Origin: Alicyclobacillus_A sp963788285
GTDB lineage: Bacteria > Bacillota > Bacilli > Alicyclobacillales > Alicyclobacillaceae
NCBI GenBank assembly: GCA_963788285.1
Contig: CAWBGB010000012.1
Span: 598,656-662,655, forward strand
Length of the DNA: 64,000 nt
Direction: 5' to 3'
Every line of letters starts with the position of its first letter. Within the stretch, counting starts at the first letter, position 1. Below are positions 1-7,855 of this stretch, one piece after another. Below the pieces are notes generated by a model. It searched no databases. It worked only from the letters and a program-made list of their open reading frames with translations, and was not told the origin of the DNA. Made by a program: the position numbers and the translations under genes.

Positions 1-1
1 A

Positions 2-211
2 AAAGTTCAGGACTACGCCCACCAGAAAGGAACGACTCGGGAAGCCATCGTACTGGCCTGGTTGCTCAAACACCCCGCAGGAATCCAACCTATTGTCGGT
101 ACGACGAATCCGGAACGAATTCGGGCGTGTGAAGATGCCACGCGCATTGAACTCACTCGTGAGGAGTGGTACGACCTTTGGATTACCGCCCGTGGCAAAG
201 GGATGCCCTAA
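2..211 (+). CDS. Aldo/keto reductase, C-terminal part (cut by window edge)
   Basis: The open frame enters from the left edge and gives 69 residues ending in TAA. The segment AIVLAWLLKHPAGIQPIVGT followed by NPERI and an Asp-Ala-Thr-Arg-Ile-Glu-Leu stretch is the typical C-terminal NADP-binding part of aldo/keto reductases (YdhF-like group), where the I/V-GT-xxxxRI signature contacts the cofactor phosphate. Such enzymes reduce aldehydes or ketones in the cytoplasm; the substrate cannot be told from this end. A hairpin terminator follows 17 bases downstream. Confidence 0.85.
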   Translation, partial: KVQDYAHQKGTTREAIVLAWLLKHPAGIQPIVGTTNPERIRACEDATRIELTREEWYDLWITARGKGMP

Positions 212-228
212 GCTGTATGAAATCGAGA

Positions 229-253
229 AAAACCACCCGACACGGGTGGTTTT
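229..253. terminator. Bidirectional intrinsic terminator
   Basis: AAACCACCCG and its complement CGGGTGGTTT flank a 4-5 base loop. A-rich bases lie on the left and T-rich bases on the right, so it can serve both the + strand reductase gene and the convergent minus-strand gene ending at 257. Confidence 0.75.
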
Positions 254-256
254 ACT

Positions 257-805
257 TTACAACACACGCCGACCGTATAGAAATTTGCCCGACCAATAAG
301 AGTCACTCAAGTTGATGACCCTTAGACCGTGGGTGGTCAGGGCCGCGAATTGGTTGCCACCGAGGTAAATGCCGTCGAACGTTGCGGTGCCGTTGGTATT
401 GTCGAGGTTAAAGAAGACCAGGTCTCCTTTTTCGAGATCGTTCGGATTGTTGATGATGGTCCCGGTTTGCGCTTGTTCCGCAATCGTCCTCGGAAGTTGC
501 ACTCCCACCTTAGCATACACGGACTGCACAAAGCCGGACGCATCCAACGATGCGGCTGTCGCGGGAGCTTGTAGCATCTGTTGGACCGTAGCATACACCT
601 GGTTTTGCGGCTGGTTTTGCGGCTGGTTCTGCTGCAAGGAGTCCACGGGCTTGGAAGATACGACCTGAATGACCACGTTCGAACCTGATGTCGGTTTTGC
701 GGCAGGCTGCCGCAGATGGTGCCACACATAGAATGCAGCTACCCCAATCAGGACCACGGTCGCCCCCAGAAGTCCACTGACAATCATTTTGAACCGGGTT
801 TTCAC
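257..805 (-). CDS. Membrane-anchored NlpC/P60-like protein lacking catalytic Cys and His
   Basis: 182 residues from a GTG start preceded by GTGAGGG. Residues 5-27 form a transmembrane anchor (or uncleaved signal), then a linker with three QPQNQ-type repeats near residue 60, then an NlpC/P60 fold from about residue 85: SLDASGFVQSVYAKVGV, QLPRT, EKGDLVFF, DGIYLGG and a final SGKFLYGRRVL. NlpC/P60 cell-wall endopeptidases need Cys in D-C-SGF and His in H-VGIYLG. Here the codon after Asp is GCG, so Cys is Ala, and the residue before DGIYLG is Phe, so His is missing as well. A catalytically dead, extracytoplasmic peptidoglycan-binding or regulatory role is inferred. It stands alone on the minus strand, converging on the reductase gene. 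Confidence 0.8.
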   Translation of the reverse strand: MKTRFKMIVSGLLGATVVLIGVAAFYVWHHLRQPAAKPTSGSNVVIQVVSSKPVDSLQQNQPQNQPQNQVYATVQQMLQAPATAASLDASGFVQSVYAKVGVQLPRTIAEQAQTGTIINNPNDLEKGDLVFFNLDNTNGTATFDGIYLGGNQFAALTTHGLRVINLSDSYWSGKFLYGRRVL

Positions 806-1082
806 TGTTTGCCCTCACTTCCCCATGGTTGATACCGGTATTTGAATACATAACAAAGCGATTTGCAAAATTCCACTAGAGTGGTTGAGCACGAATCGAC
901 GTCGCTCGTGCTAAACCAGTTGTTCGTTACTATTTTCAAATCGCTGAACAAAGAAGCTGCATTCCGCTCCGGTTCACCAAATACAACAATACAGTACATA
1001 GGTATTCGGGTTGTATTCTTGTTTCTTGGGTGTGATTCCCTTTCATCTCTCCCAATCCGTAAGGCGTAAGCACAAACCAAAT

Positions 1083-1859
1083 TCACACTCTTGCCACATA
1101 CACAGTCCATCTGTCTTTCTCGACAATGTGGCCGCTGTTTCCCACGCGGGATTCTATGTAGGCGATGAGATCTACTACTTCCTCGTCTGTGAGGTCGTGG
1201 AGAATCGACCGTCCAGTACGACGCGCCAAATCCTCTGCCAATTCAGCAAAGTTCCAGTGAACCTTTCGTGTCTCCCAAACTGTGACTGTTCTCACGTTCT
1301 GGAACCCCACTTGCTCTAATTCTCTCACAACACGTGCGATGTGCGGCCTGCGGCCCAGCTCGATGTTCAACAGCTTGGGATACCGCTCGAAGAAATACCC
1401 GCAAATGTGTTCGACACTACCGGGAAGTTGGACGTCTTCCGGGCTTCTGTCCTGGATGATGTACAGTCCGCCAGACCTCAGGAGACGATACGCTTCAACA
1501 AAGCAAGCCTCCAGCCGAGGAACAACGTGGTGAATCAATGCTCGTTCGAAAACCACATCAGCCACATTCGAGTCCAATCCAGTCGCCAGGGCATCTCCTC
1601 GATGAAACGTCACGGCCGGCTCATCTATACAGGAATTCCGCGCCGCGTCAAGCATGACCGCGGATGAGTCCACGCCCATGACTGATTTGGCCCCGATGCG
1701 CGCCCAAGCCTTCGAGTAAATCCCCCCGCCGCAGCCAACGTCGAGGATGATCAATCCTTGGGGATGAACGAGGTGACGCATGGCATCGTACCATGTCTTA
1801 TCCGCATCGCGCAAAGCGTACGTCTGGCGATTTTCTTCAGCGTGAAGGTTGATGGGCAT
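1083..1859 (-). CDS. Class I SAM-dependent methyltransferase
   Basis: 258 residues, ATG start with a GGGGGG-type ribosome site. The SAM-binding motif I is ILDVGCGGGIYSKAW (about residues 38-52), followed by the acidic end of beta 2 in VMGVDSS and the motif ADVVFERALIHHV, all typical of the UbiE/COQ5-like group (Methyltransf_11/25). It should transfer a methyl group from SAM to a small molecule or cofactor in the cytoplasm. The acceptor cannot be deduced, and the neighbours are unrelated. The C-terminal third is not recognisable beyond helix-rich sequence. Confidence 0.85.
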   Translation of the reverse strand: MPINLHAEENRQTYALRDADKTWYDAMRHLVHPQGLIILDVGCGGGIYSKAWARIGAKSVMGVDSSAVMLDAARNSCIDEPAVTFHRGDALATGLDSNVADVVFERALIHHVVPRLEACFVEAYRLLRSGGLYIIQDRSPEDVQLPGSVEHICGYFFERYPKLLNIELGRRPHIARVVRELEQVGFQNVRTVTVWETRKVHWNFAELAEDLARRTGRSILHDLTDEEVVDLIAYIESRVGNSGHIVEKDRWTVYVARV

Positions 1860-2046
1860 GTAGGTTCCCCCCTACGCTATCCATTCATCCGAATTGTCTC
1901 ACATTTGTATAGCGCTCCTCCACCGTTATTTGGTATTTTCATGATAAAACTTCATTTGTATTATCGTGCGCGACTCCGGTAAGATGCTGGCGTTCTGCAC
2001 ACAGCGCAAGCGTACACAGTGATGCAACCAAAGGAGGATTTCCGGA

Positions 2047-2484
2047 ATGGCATATGAAGGAAGCCGCACGGGACGGCCATTCACGTCCGATTTATCGGGG
2101 CAAGAATTCTGGTTATTGCGAGATCAGGGGTATATCCCCGTCGGGTTCGTGCTCGGCAACTCCGTGTATTCCATGGGTGTGACCGGCGGCATCAAATCCT
2201 GGGCCCGTGGCCTTGTCAAAGGTGAAATCAAGGAGCTGACCCAGCTCATGTACGACGCACGTAGCCTCGCGTTGCGCCGCATGGAAGAAGAAGCGGCAAG
2301 ACTCGGAGCAGACGGCGTCGTGGGCGTGGACATCGTTGTCAATCATCACGGGGACCTGATGGAAGTCACAGCAACAGGCACAGCCGTCAAGCGCGATCCG
2401 AACTGGACACCACAACCTTCACGCCTCCAAGTGGTCATGGATGCAGCCAGCGAGACGAGCGGTAAAACCCGGGTAAACGTGTGA
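2047..2484 (+). CDS. YbjQ/UPF0145-like heavy-metal-binding domain protein
   Basis: 145 residues with a strong AAAGGAGG site 9 bases before ATG. The stretch YDARSLALRRMEEEAARLGA followed by DGVVGVDI and a late EVTATGTAVK matches the YbjQ (DUF74, PF01906) pattern, a small pentamer-forming fold whose metal-binding role is assumed from structure rather than proven. The N-terminal 50 residues (GQEFWLLRDQGYIPVGFVLG) are also typical of Gram-positive longer versions. Single gene; the upstream region has no clear operator. Function is unproven. Confidence 0.75.
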   Translation: MAYEGSRTGRPFTSDLSGQEFWLLRDQGYIPVGFVLGNSVYSMGVTGGIKSWARGLVKGEIKELTQLMYDARSLALRRMEEEAARLGADGVVGVDIVVNHHGDLMEVTATGTAVKRDPNWTPQPSRLQVVMDAASETSGKTRVNV

Positions 2485-2658
2485 TATTGTGCTGAACCCG
2501 TTGTTTGTCGCAATTTTACACATGGCTAGTGTGAAACAGCCACCGAAGCGCCATGCTGACATATAGGTGGCGGGAACGGGGCATCCGCAGTCTTCCATAC
2601 TGCAATGATACTCCGGACGTGCTATCGTATACGTAGCGTAGGCAAAGGAGTGACTTTC

Positions 2659-2973
2659 GTGGTCAACATTCAATCGCACGCCGAGTTTCAGGAGGCGACA
2701 TCCCAAGACAGCCTGGCAGTGGTGAAGTTTTACACCACGTGGTGCCCGGACTGCAGGAAGCTCAACACCTTTATTAACGACATCATTGCCAAACACCCCA
2801 ATTTGCGTTGGTACGAAATCAACGGCGAAGACTTCCCTGACCTGTCGGAAAAGTACGAGGTGATGGGGGTCCCGAGCCTTCTCGTCTTCAAGAACGGAGA
2901 AAAAGTTGCACACCTGCACAGCAAGTACACCAAGACCCCGGAACAAATTGAACAGTTTTTACAACAACTGTAA
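2659..2973 (+). CDS. Thioredoxin-family protein
   Basis: 104 residues from the GTG at 2659, chosen because AAAGGAG lies 8 bases upstream; an in-frame upstream extension has no ribosome site. The active site is TTWCPDCRK and the conserved cis-proline is in MGVPSLLVF, giving a full thioredoxin fold. It is expected to do thiol-disulfide exchange in the cytoplasm; there is no signal peptide. WCPDC differs from the WCGPC of general thioredoxin and is common in YtpP-like paralogues of Firmicutes. Preceded by the YbjQ-like gene but separated by about 170 bases. Confidence 0.9.
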   Translation: MVNIQSHAEFQEATSQDSLAVVKFYTTWCPDCRKLNTFINDIIAKHPNLRWYEINGEDFPDLSEKYEVMGVPSLLVFKNGEKVAHLHSKYTKTPEQIEQFLQQL

Positions 2974-3038
2974 GGAAACGGACCTCCCGAGCGAACGAGC
3001 TCGCCGAGGTCCGTTGATGTATCCACAGCTGGCGAACA

Positions 3039-3407
3039 TCATCGCTTCGACGTCTGTACCGCGGTGCGTAGTTGAGCCGCAGAGGTTCTGTTGTGAAATA
3101 TCACGTACGTTAGTACGGCGAGTAACAAGGGGGCTGCGCCCCACTCCGCCATCTGCACGTCACTGAATACCCATCCGCTGAACATCCCCTCTACGGCCGA
3201 CAACACAAACAGTACAATAGAAACCTTCCATCTCACCAAAGTGAAAATACCGGACATCAGACACAGTAGTACGAAGATAAAACCTGCCCCGCCGTCCCCC
3301 TCCAGCTGTGGAATCTGATTGACTGCCCCATAGCTCGCTAGCATCAATGCTTGCCACCCACAGACGCAGACAACGAGTAAACTCAACATTATCACCACAA
3401 ATTTCAT
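3039..3407 (-). CDS. Small integral membrane protein, unknown function
   Basis: 122 residues starting at MKFVVIMLSLLVV, preceded by AGGTGAT. Four hydrophobic segments (about residues 3-25, 41-58, 63-83 and 88-105) alternate with short loops, and the tail is basic (RTAVQTSKR). No family was recognised. The start at 3407 is preferred over one 15 codons upstream because the signal-anchor starts there and the ribosome site fits. It stands alone between convergent and codirectional genes. Confidence 0.6.
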   Translation of the reverse strand: MKFVVIMLSLLVVCVCGWQALMLASYGAVNQIPQLEGDGGAGFIFVLLCLMSGIFTLVRWKVSIVLFVLSAVEGMFSGWVFSDVQMAEWGAAPLLLAVLTYVIFHNRTSAAQLRTAVQTSKR

Positions 3408-3613
3408 ACCTATCACCTCAGATCTGAACGTTCTACCCACCCCATCTATCACTGAGTCTATGAATCCACATATGAAAAAAGTACCTCTCCTCTGATTTCC
3501 ACGTCAGATACGCGAGGTACTAGAGTGCAGGCACGAATCCTTATGCTTGGATGAAATGCCTTTTCCAGAATCGAATCTCATGTAAAAGAACCAAACCAGT
3601 GACAACACGGCCG

Positions 3614-4285
3614 TCAGCGCGATGCCAACCAAGGGGGAGCGTTGACCATCGGGCCCACAACAAACGCCAGTGCCTGCGCCTCAATCGAGGTAAACAACAC
3701 AACGATGCCACATTGGTGAAACAGCCACTTTCGCCGCGGGCTGAGCAACATCCCTGAATCGCCGGTTACCCAGGTCTGTCCGTGAGGGCCGAAGTCCCGC
3801 TTGACCGTGCTGTCCGTCTTCAGCAGAACCCGAGAGAAAATGTATAACAGCGCAGCGGCCCACCCCCACCAATCTCTGGCGTCCAACGCGTCCTGGCCCA
3901 GCAGCAGCGCCAGGAGCAATATTGGCATTTTCACTTCATCAAGCGTGTGGTCCAGCCAGTGTCCAAACTTCGTATCCATCTTTTTCTTGCGGGCCATATA
4001 CCCATCCGCACAGTCCAATATGTACGAGACATGGAAGAGCAGTGAACCGATAATGAGTGAGACCCACTCTCCCAGGTAGAAGAAGACAGCCGAAACACAC
4101 GTCACCAGCAAAGAGAGCACGGAGACCATGTTCGGAATCAATCGAGTCTTGCAGAGGAATTCAGAGATGGGCACAGACAGAGGCAACGTAAAGTAGGTGT
4201 CCCACGGCTTGGGGAACCGAATGTATGGATTATTGGCACAACGGAACAGATATGTGTCTGTGCACTCCACGCACCCCCCTTTCAA
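3614..4285 (-). CDS. CDP-alcohol phosphatidyltransferase family protein
   Basis: About 223 residues. The diagnostic DG-x2-AR-x8-G-x3-D-x3-D motif is present in DCADGYMARKKKMDTKFGHW followed by LDHTLDE, with several hydrophobic helices before and after. These membrane enzymes displace CMP from a CDP-activated lipid or alcohol with a second alcohol, making phospholipids or phosphodiester solutes. The acceptor is unknown. It is the last gene of the ApbE/ferric-reductase-like cluster, 35 bases after the preceding frame. The start is uncertain: TTG at 4285 or GTG at 4270, the latter very close to a GGGGGG stretch. Confidence 0.8.
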   Translation of the reverse strand: MKGGCVECTDTYLFRCANNPYIRFPKPWDTYFTLPLSVPISEFLCKTRLIPNMVSVLSLLVTCVSAVFFYLGEWVSLIIGSLLFHVSYILDCADGYMARKKKMDTKFGHWLDHTLDEVKMPILLLALLLGQDALDARDWWGWAAALLYIFSRVLLKTDSTVKRDFGPHGQTWVTGDSGMLLSPRRKWLFHQCGIVVLFTSIEAQALAFVVGPMVNAPPWLASR

Positions 4286-4320
4286 ACAATCTCATCTTGG
4301 GGTTCCAATCCCAAGACAGG

Positions 4321-4707
4321 CTACCACCCAGTAGGCAAGGGGCGATACGTTGAAGCAAACGGCACAAGTAACTTGGCCCACGAAAACAAAATCGTCAAAT
4401 CTTCGTGCAACCAAACAGATGCAGCGCAATGATCCTGCAACAAAATGGATGAAAATTGATGCAACTGGGTCATCACGTAGTGCAACTTCCACTGATCCCA
4501 AATTCCGCTCGTACCTGTCACGCCGAGGATGGCTGTGAGTGAAAGCAGTTCATAGGACGTGAATCCGGCGGCCCGCTCCATGTACCAAAAGACGTTGTTC
4601 TGAGTAGCCGCCGTCGGGTACATCAGGTGTACCAATCCATAAGATCCGGAAATCATCAGCAAGACAAAAAACGCTGCCGAACACAATAGGTGTGACTTGC
4701 CGTTCAT
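4321..4707 (-). CDS. Ferric-reductase-like transmembrane protein, C-terminally short
   Basis: 128 residues with N-terminal membrane helices. The order WYMERAAGFTSYELL, ILGVTGTSGIW, QLHQFSSILL, then LLVPFASTYRPLPTG follows the ferric-reductase-like/YedZ-type transmembrane domain (two haem-ligand helices, then the LVPF-x-S-x-YRP loop). Family members usually continue for another 60-100 residues with two or more helices; here a TAG follows the YRPLPTGW point and the other frames contain no recognisable continuation. The start abuts the stop of apbE with no gap, suggesting translational coupling. It is either a truncated remnant or a minimal haem-binding subunit. Confidence 0.65.
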   Translation of the reverse strand: MNGKSHLLCSAAFFVLLMISGSYGLVHLMYPTAATQNNVFWYMERAAGFTSYELLSLTAILGVTGTSGIWDQWKLHYVMTQLHQFSSILLQDHCAASVWLHEDLTILFSWAKLLVPFASTYRPLPTGW

Positions 4708-5625
4708 TCACGAGTTCCAAGCGTGTATCACCTCCCCCGTGTTCTTGACCACGACCCAACCACGTTGCACACGGCTAGACAACCACTCAATGCCCTCTAC
4801 ACTGCCAAGGAGTAGACAGGTCTTCGCCATCACCTCTGCTGCTACGAGACTCGGGTGAACGACGGTGCAGGAGACAATGTCTGATGTAGACGGTCGGCCG
4901 GTGCGTGGATCGATGAGGTGATGAACCGTTTTGTCCTGGTGCGTCCATCGCCTTTTGTACGTTCCGCTGGTCGCCAGCGACAAGGAATCGAGAGTCAAGG
5001 TCAGCACGTGCTGCGTACTCGAGAAGGGATCTTCAATTCCGACCAGCCACGGGCGCTCACCGTTTCTTCCCCCACACACCGCGTCACCGCCCGCGTTGAC
5101 CACGAAGTCAATAAACCCGCTGTCTCGGAGAACCCGGGTGCACTGCTCGACAATCCACCCTTTTCCGATGCCGCCCACATCCACTTGAAAACCTGGATGA
5201 ACTCGGCAGTGTCGTCCATCTGAAGAGAGCTCGTAGGGGCATTGAGACGAGACGATGGGGTGAACGTGAACCAACGGGGCTTCATCCGGTTCACGACGCC
5301 TGTCAAATGAGACGTCGTACCCTATGTGCTCGAGAACGGCGCCAAGACAAGGATTGAACAAGCCGTCTGTCCATATGAATGCCTCTCTGGCCAGGCGCAG
5401 CACCTCAAACGTCGCGGGATGGATCTCAACCCACCGACCTGCGCCTTGATTGATTTGACAAATGTCGCTCGTCGGATGAAACCGAGACATCCGTTGTTCC
5501 ATTTCATGGACCATGCGCACGACCTTGTCCAGAATCTGTTCCACCATCGATTCGGAGTGACACGCCCGTGGATGCACGGCAATCTGCACATCCGTCCCCA
5601 TCGCGCGAAAGGACCTCATCTTCAT
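4708..5625 (-). CDS. apbE: FAD:protein FMN transferase (ApbE)
   Basis: 305 residues from ATG at 5625; a much longer in-frame extension upstream belongs to the other frame of the preceding gene. ApbE signatures are visible: RAMGTDVQIAV at the N-terminus, a MSRFHPTSDICQIN segment, VDVGGIGKGWIVEQ, VNAGGDAVCGG, SLSLATSGTYKRRW and HLIDPRTGRPSTSDIVSCTV. The enzyme transfers FMN from FAD, with Mg2+, onto Ser/Thr of extracytoplasmic redox proteins. No signal peptide is evident. It lies five bases after a Gly/Ser-rich membrane protein and directly before a ferric-reductase-like gene, the usual context of extracytosolic flavinylation modules, so one of these neighbours may be its substrate. Confidence 0.92.
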   Translation of the reverse strand: MKMRSFRAMGTDVQIAVHPRACHSESMVEQILDKVVRMVHEMEQRMSRFHPTSDICQINQGAGRWVEIHPATFEVLRLAREAFIWTDGLFNPCLGAVLEHIGYDVSFDRRREPDEAPLVHVHPIVSSQCPYELSSDGRHCRVHPGFQVDVGGIGKGWIVEQCTRVLRDSGFIDFVVNAGGDAVCGGRNGERPWLVGIEDPFSSTQHVLTLTLDSLSLATSGTYKRRWTHQDKTVHHLIDPRTGRPSTSDIVSCTVVHPSLVAAEVMAKTCLLLGSVEGIEWLSSRVQRGWVVVKNTGEVIHAWNS

Positions 5626-5630
5626 AGGGT

Positions 5631-6044
5631 TTATGATGCTCCCGATCTGAAATCTGGCGTTTGGCTCTGGGCAATCCCCGCGCTTCCGGCTCCCAGATTG
5701 CCACCTCCGTTGAAGGACCAGGAACCTTGCGAGCCGTCTGAGCTTCCGGAGGCACCAGAACTTCCGTATCCACTGAAGTCGCCGAATCCATCCGAACCGC
5801 TGCCTCCGTATAGATGACGATGGTGTTGACCAACAGACAGCCCCGCTGTGTCTCCCCCGCTGGACTGTTGTGGTGCAGAGGAGGCCGTGTCGGAAGGGGT
5901 CGAAGAAGAGGTACTGACTCCGTGCCAAATGGCGAAGAACCCCGCGATGGAAGTCACGACCGTACCCCATGACAGTACGGATAGCCAGCGGGCACGGTCC
6001 GCCCGTCGACGACGTTGTTCTCGTTTCTTCTCTTCATCCTGCAC
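5631..6044 (-). CDS. Gly/Ser-rich single-pass membrane protein in the ApbE operon
   Basis: 137 residues from GTG (GGAAGG upstream). A highly charged cytoplasmic N-terminus (EEKKREQRRRRADRAR) precedes one transmembrane helix at about residues 20-40 and a long, low-complexity Gly/Ser extracytoplasmic tail. The last residues are D-F-R-S-G-A-S, close to the D-x-x-[ST]-G-A-[ST] pattern used for flavin attachment by ApbE, and a second S-S-G-A-S occurs about residue 97. Five bases separate it from apbE. The function is not recognised; a role as flavinylated carrier or as scaffold for the ferric-reductase-like protein is inference only. Confidence 0.65.
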   Translation of the reverse strand: MQDEEKKREQRRRRADRARWLSVLSWGTVVTSIAGFFAIWHGVSTSSSTPSDTASSAPQQSSGGDTAGLSVGQHHRHLYGGSGSDGFGDFSGYGSSGASGSSDGSQGSWSFNGGGNLGAGSAGIAQSQTPDFRSGAS

Positions 6045-6438
6045 CGGACCTTCCCCCTTTCGGCGTGGACATTGCCAACGTGATATCTCCGTCTCACGTA
6101 GGACGTTTCCAAAGCATGAGCCCGCGAAGGCCCCGTACTCCGCTCTCCAATCATTCTATCCACTCTTTGTGGAGACACATTGGAAGGATCGTGGAGAGAT
6201 TGTGGATACGGAAGCGTTGGCCAACTTAGCCGTCCCAATCCTAGCTTTCAGCCCTACATGTCCTTACACCCAAAGTCGGAGTTAAGATACGCCGTTGGTG
6301 AGAGGAGATTTTTGGTGAACCACAGTAGGATAAAACCAGAGCAGAGAAGAGGTCTTCCGATGACCACACCGATTTTGTTCGATATCGCCCTGCTGAAACA
6401 CACCCTGATGGTGCAGTCCATCCGGCGCAAAAAATGAT

Positions 6439-6461
6439 GGGCGCACAACCTGTGTGCGCCC
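6439..6461 (-). terminator. Intrinsic terminator of the SPW-repeat gene
   Basis: GGGCGCACA and TGTGCGCCC pair around a short loop. On the minus strand a T-run (ATCATTTTTTG) follows the stem. Confidence 0.75.
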
Positions 6462-6495
6462 AGTCCAATGGAGTCCATATGAGTTCACGCATGCA

Positions 6496-6876
6496 TTACG
6501 CTGAAGACTTTTTCTTTGTGGATCCGAAGCCGGTCCATCCGTGGTCAGCGGCGTCAGACATACTCCACAAGTTCAGCAACACCGTAATGAGACCCAGAAT
6601 GACGCTGCTCCACGTTTCGCGGGAGTTCAAGGAAAGAGCAAACGGTTGAATGATGAACCAAACACCCATGATGAGAGAAACCCAGTTCTGCCACTTCTTC
6701 CATCCAGTGTGGTTCTCATCCGTGGCCGCCCACGCGGACGCAATCAGCTGAACGAGACCGAAGATGACACTCGTCCAAACCGCTGCCGTCTTATCGGAAA
6801 AACCGAGTGCCCACGGTGCAATGATGAACCACAAACCGATGACTGCATTGACCCAGTTTTTCCACATCATCATCAT
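6496..6876 (-). CDS. SPW-repeat membrane protein
   Basis: 126 residues from the first of four consecutive ATG codons, 4 bases after AAAGGAGGAG, so upstream in-frame extensions are rejected. Two SPW-type repeats are visible, WVNAVIGLWFIIAPWALGF and WVSLIMGVWFIIQPFALSL, each pairing two transmembrane helices, for four helices in all, with a short charged tail ending STKKKSSA. The family is widespread in actinobacteria and acidophilic Firmicutes; its role is unknown. Its own terminator follows at once, so it is probably monocistronic. Confidence 0.85.
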   Translation of the reverse strand: MMMMWKNWVNAVIGLWFIIAPWALGFSDKTAAVWTSVIFGLVQLIASAWAATDENHTGWKKWQNWVSLIMGVWFIIQPFALSLNSRETWSSVILGLITVLLNLWSMSDAADHGWTGFGSTKKKSSA

Positions 6877-7124
6877 GCTCCTCCTTTCCAAAGCGTACAT
6901 TCTTGGAATCCGGATTCCACCTATAAAGTAGTCCCGAAAGCGTATTCGCGTCAAAGCAGGATTTTGACCTTTTTTGACGAATAGAGAGCAAAAAGTATCT
7001 ATCTAAAAAAATTAGCCCTCTCTTTCAACCACTCTCTTTGACTTACATAATATTTCAAGTGGAATGAATTGGCTCCGTGCGCCTTGCTCTGCAGACAGGC
7101 AAACCGGATAGATTTTGGACATAC

Positions 7125-7160
7125 ATAAACCCCGAGTTGCCGTACGCACCCGGGGTTTAT
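7125..7160 (-). terminator. Hairpin downstream of msrA
   Basis: ATAAACCCCG and CGGGGTTTAT pair around a 16-base loop, 19 bases beyond the msrA stop codon. There is no long T-run, so terminator function is likely but not certain. Confidence 0.5.
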
Positions 7161-7178
7161 CCAACGCAATTGCGCCAA

Positions 7179-7727
7179 TCACTTGTTCGACCAGTGTCTC
7201 TCAATAAACGCTTCACGTCCGGACGCCTTGTGGTACGCCTGGTAACGTTCAGGGTTCTTTTTATAAAAGTCCTGGTGGTACTCCTCCGCGGGGTAAAACG
7301 GCCCTGCCGGCAAAATCGGGGTGACAATCGGCTTGTCGAAACGCCCGCTCGCCTCCAACGCACGTTTTGAGGCTTCCGCCAATTCCCGCTGGCGTTCGTT
7401 GTGGTAGTAGATGGCCGTCTGGTACGAGGGGCCCCGGTCGTAGAACTGGCCGCCTGCATCCGTCGGATCAATCTGCTGCCAATACACCTCGAGTAACTTC
7501 TCGTACGGGAACACCTCAGGGTCGAATTCAATCTGAACCGCTTCTCGGTGGCCAGTGGTACCGGAACAAACCTCTTCGTACGTCGGATTCTCTTTATGCC
7601 CACCCGTGTACCCTGACGTCACTTTGATGACACCAGGCCACTGGTCAAACGGCTTTACCATGCACCAAAAGCACCCACCGGCGAAGGTCGCGAGTTCGTA
7701 GCGATTGTGATTCGTTTGTTCTGCCAT
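7179..7727 (-). CDS. msrA: Peptide-methionine (S)-S-oxide reductase MsrA
   Basis: 182 residues from ATG at 7727 with GAGGAGG seven bases upstream. The catalytic motif is FAGGCFWCMVKPF, followed by VTSGYTGG, the NPTYEEVCSGTTGHREAVQI block and PAEEYHQDFYKKNP, all diagnostic for MsrA. It reduces methionine-S-sulfoxide in proteins and free methionine, repairing oxidative damage in the cytoplasm. There is no fused MsrB domain and no adjacent msrB. The C-terminus lacks obvious resolving cysteines, so resolution must use GCFWC or an external thiol. Confidence 0.97.
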   Translation of the reverse strand: MAEQTNHNRYELATFAGGCFWCMVKPFDQWPGVIKVTSGYTGGHKENPTYEEVCSGTTGHREAVQIEFDPEVFPYEKLLEVYWQQIDPTDAGGQFYDRGPSYQTAIYYHNERQRELAEASKRALEASGRFDKPIVTPILPAGPFYPAEEYHQDFYKKNPERYQAYHKASGREAFIERHWSNK

Positions 7728-7855
7728 AACGATTCCTCCTCGCACTATGCTCAATCTATCATTCGTGTAGAAGTCGACAGATTCCTGAAGAAACGCCGGC
7801 CACTATAGATCCCGTTCGGTCGGTGCCGACTCCATCGAACGAAACAGGTTCACGG

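Noticed and set aside
5625..5970. Long in-frame N-terminal extension of apbE
   Set aside because: It is the alternate frame of the Gly/Ser-rich membrane gene, has no ribosome site, and ApbE homology starts just after the ATG at 5625.
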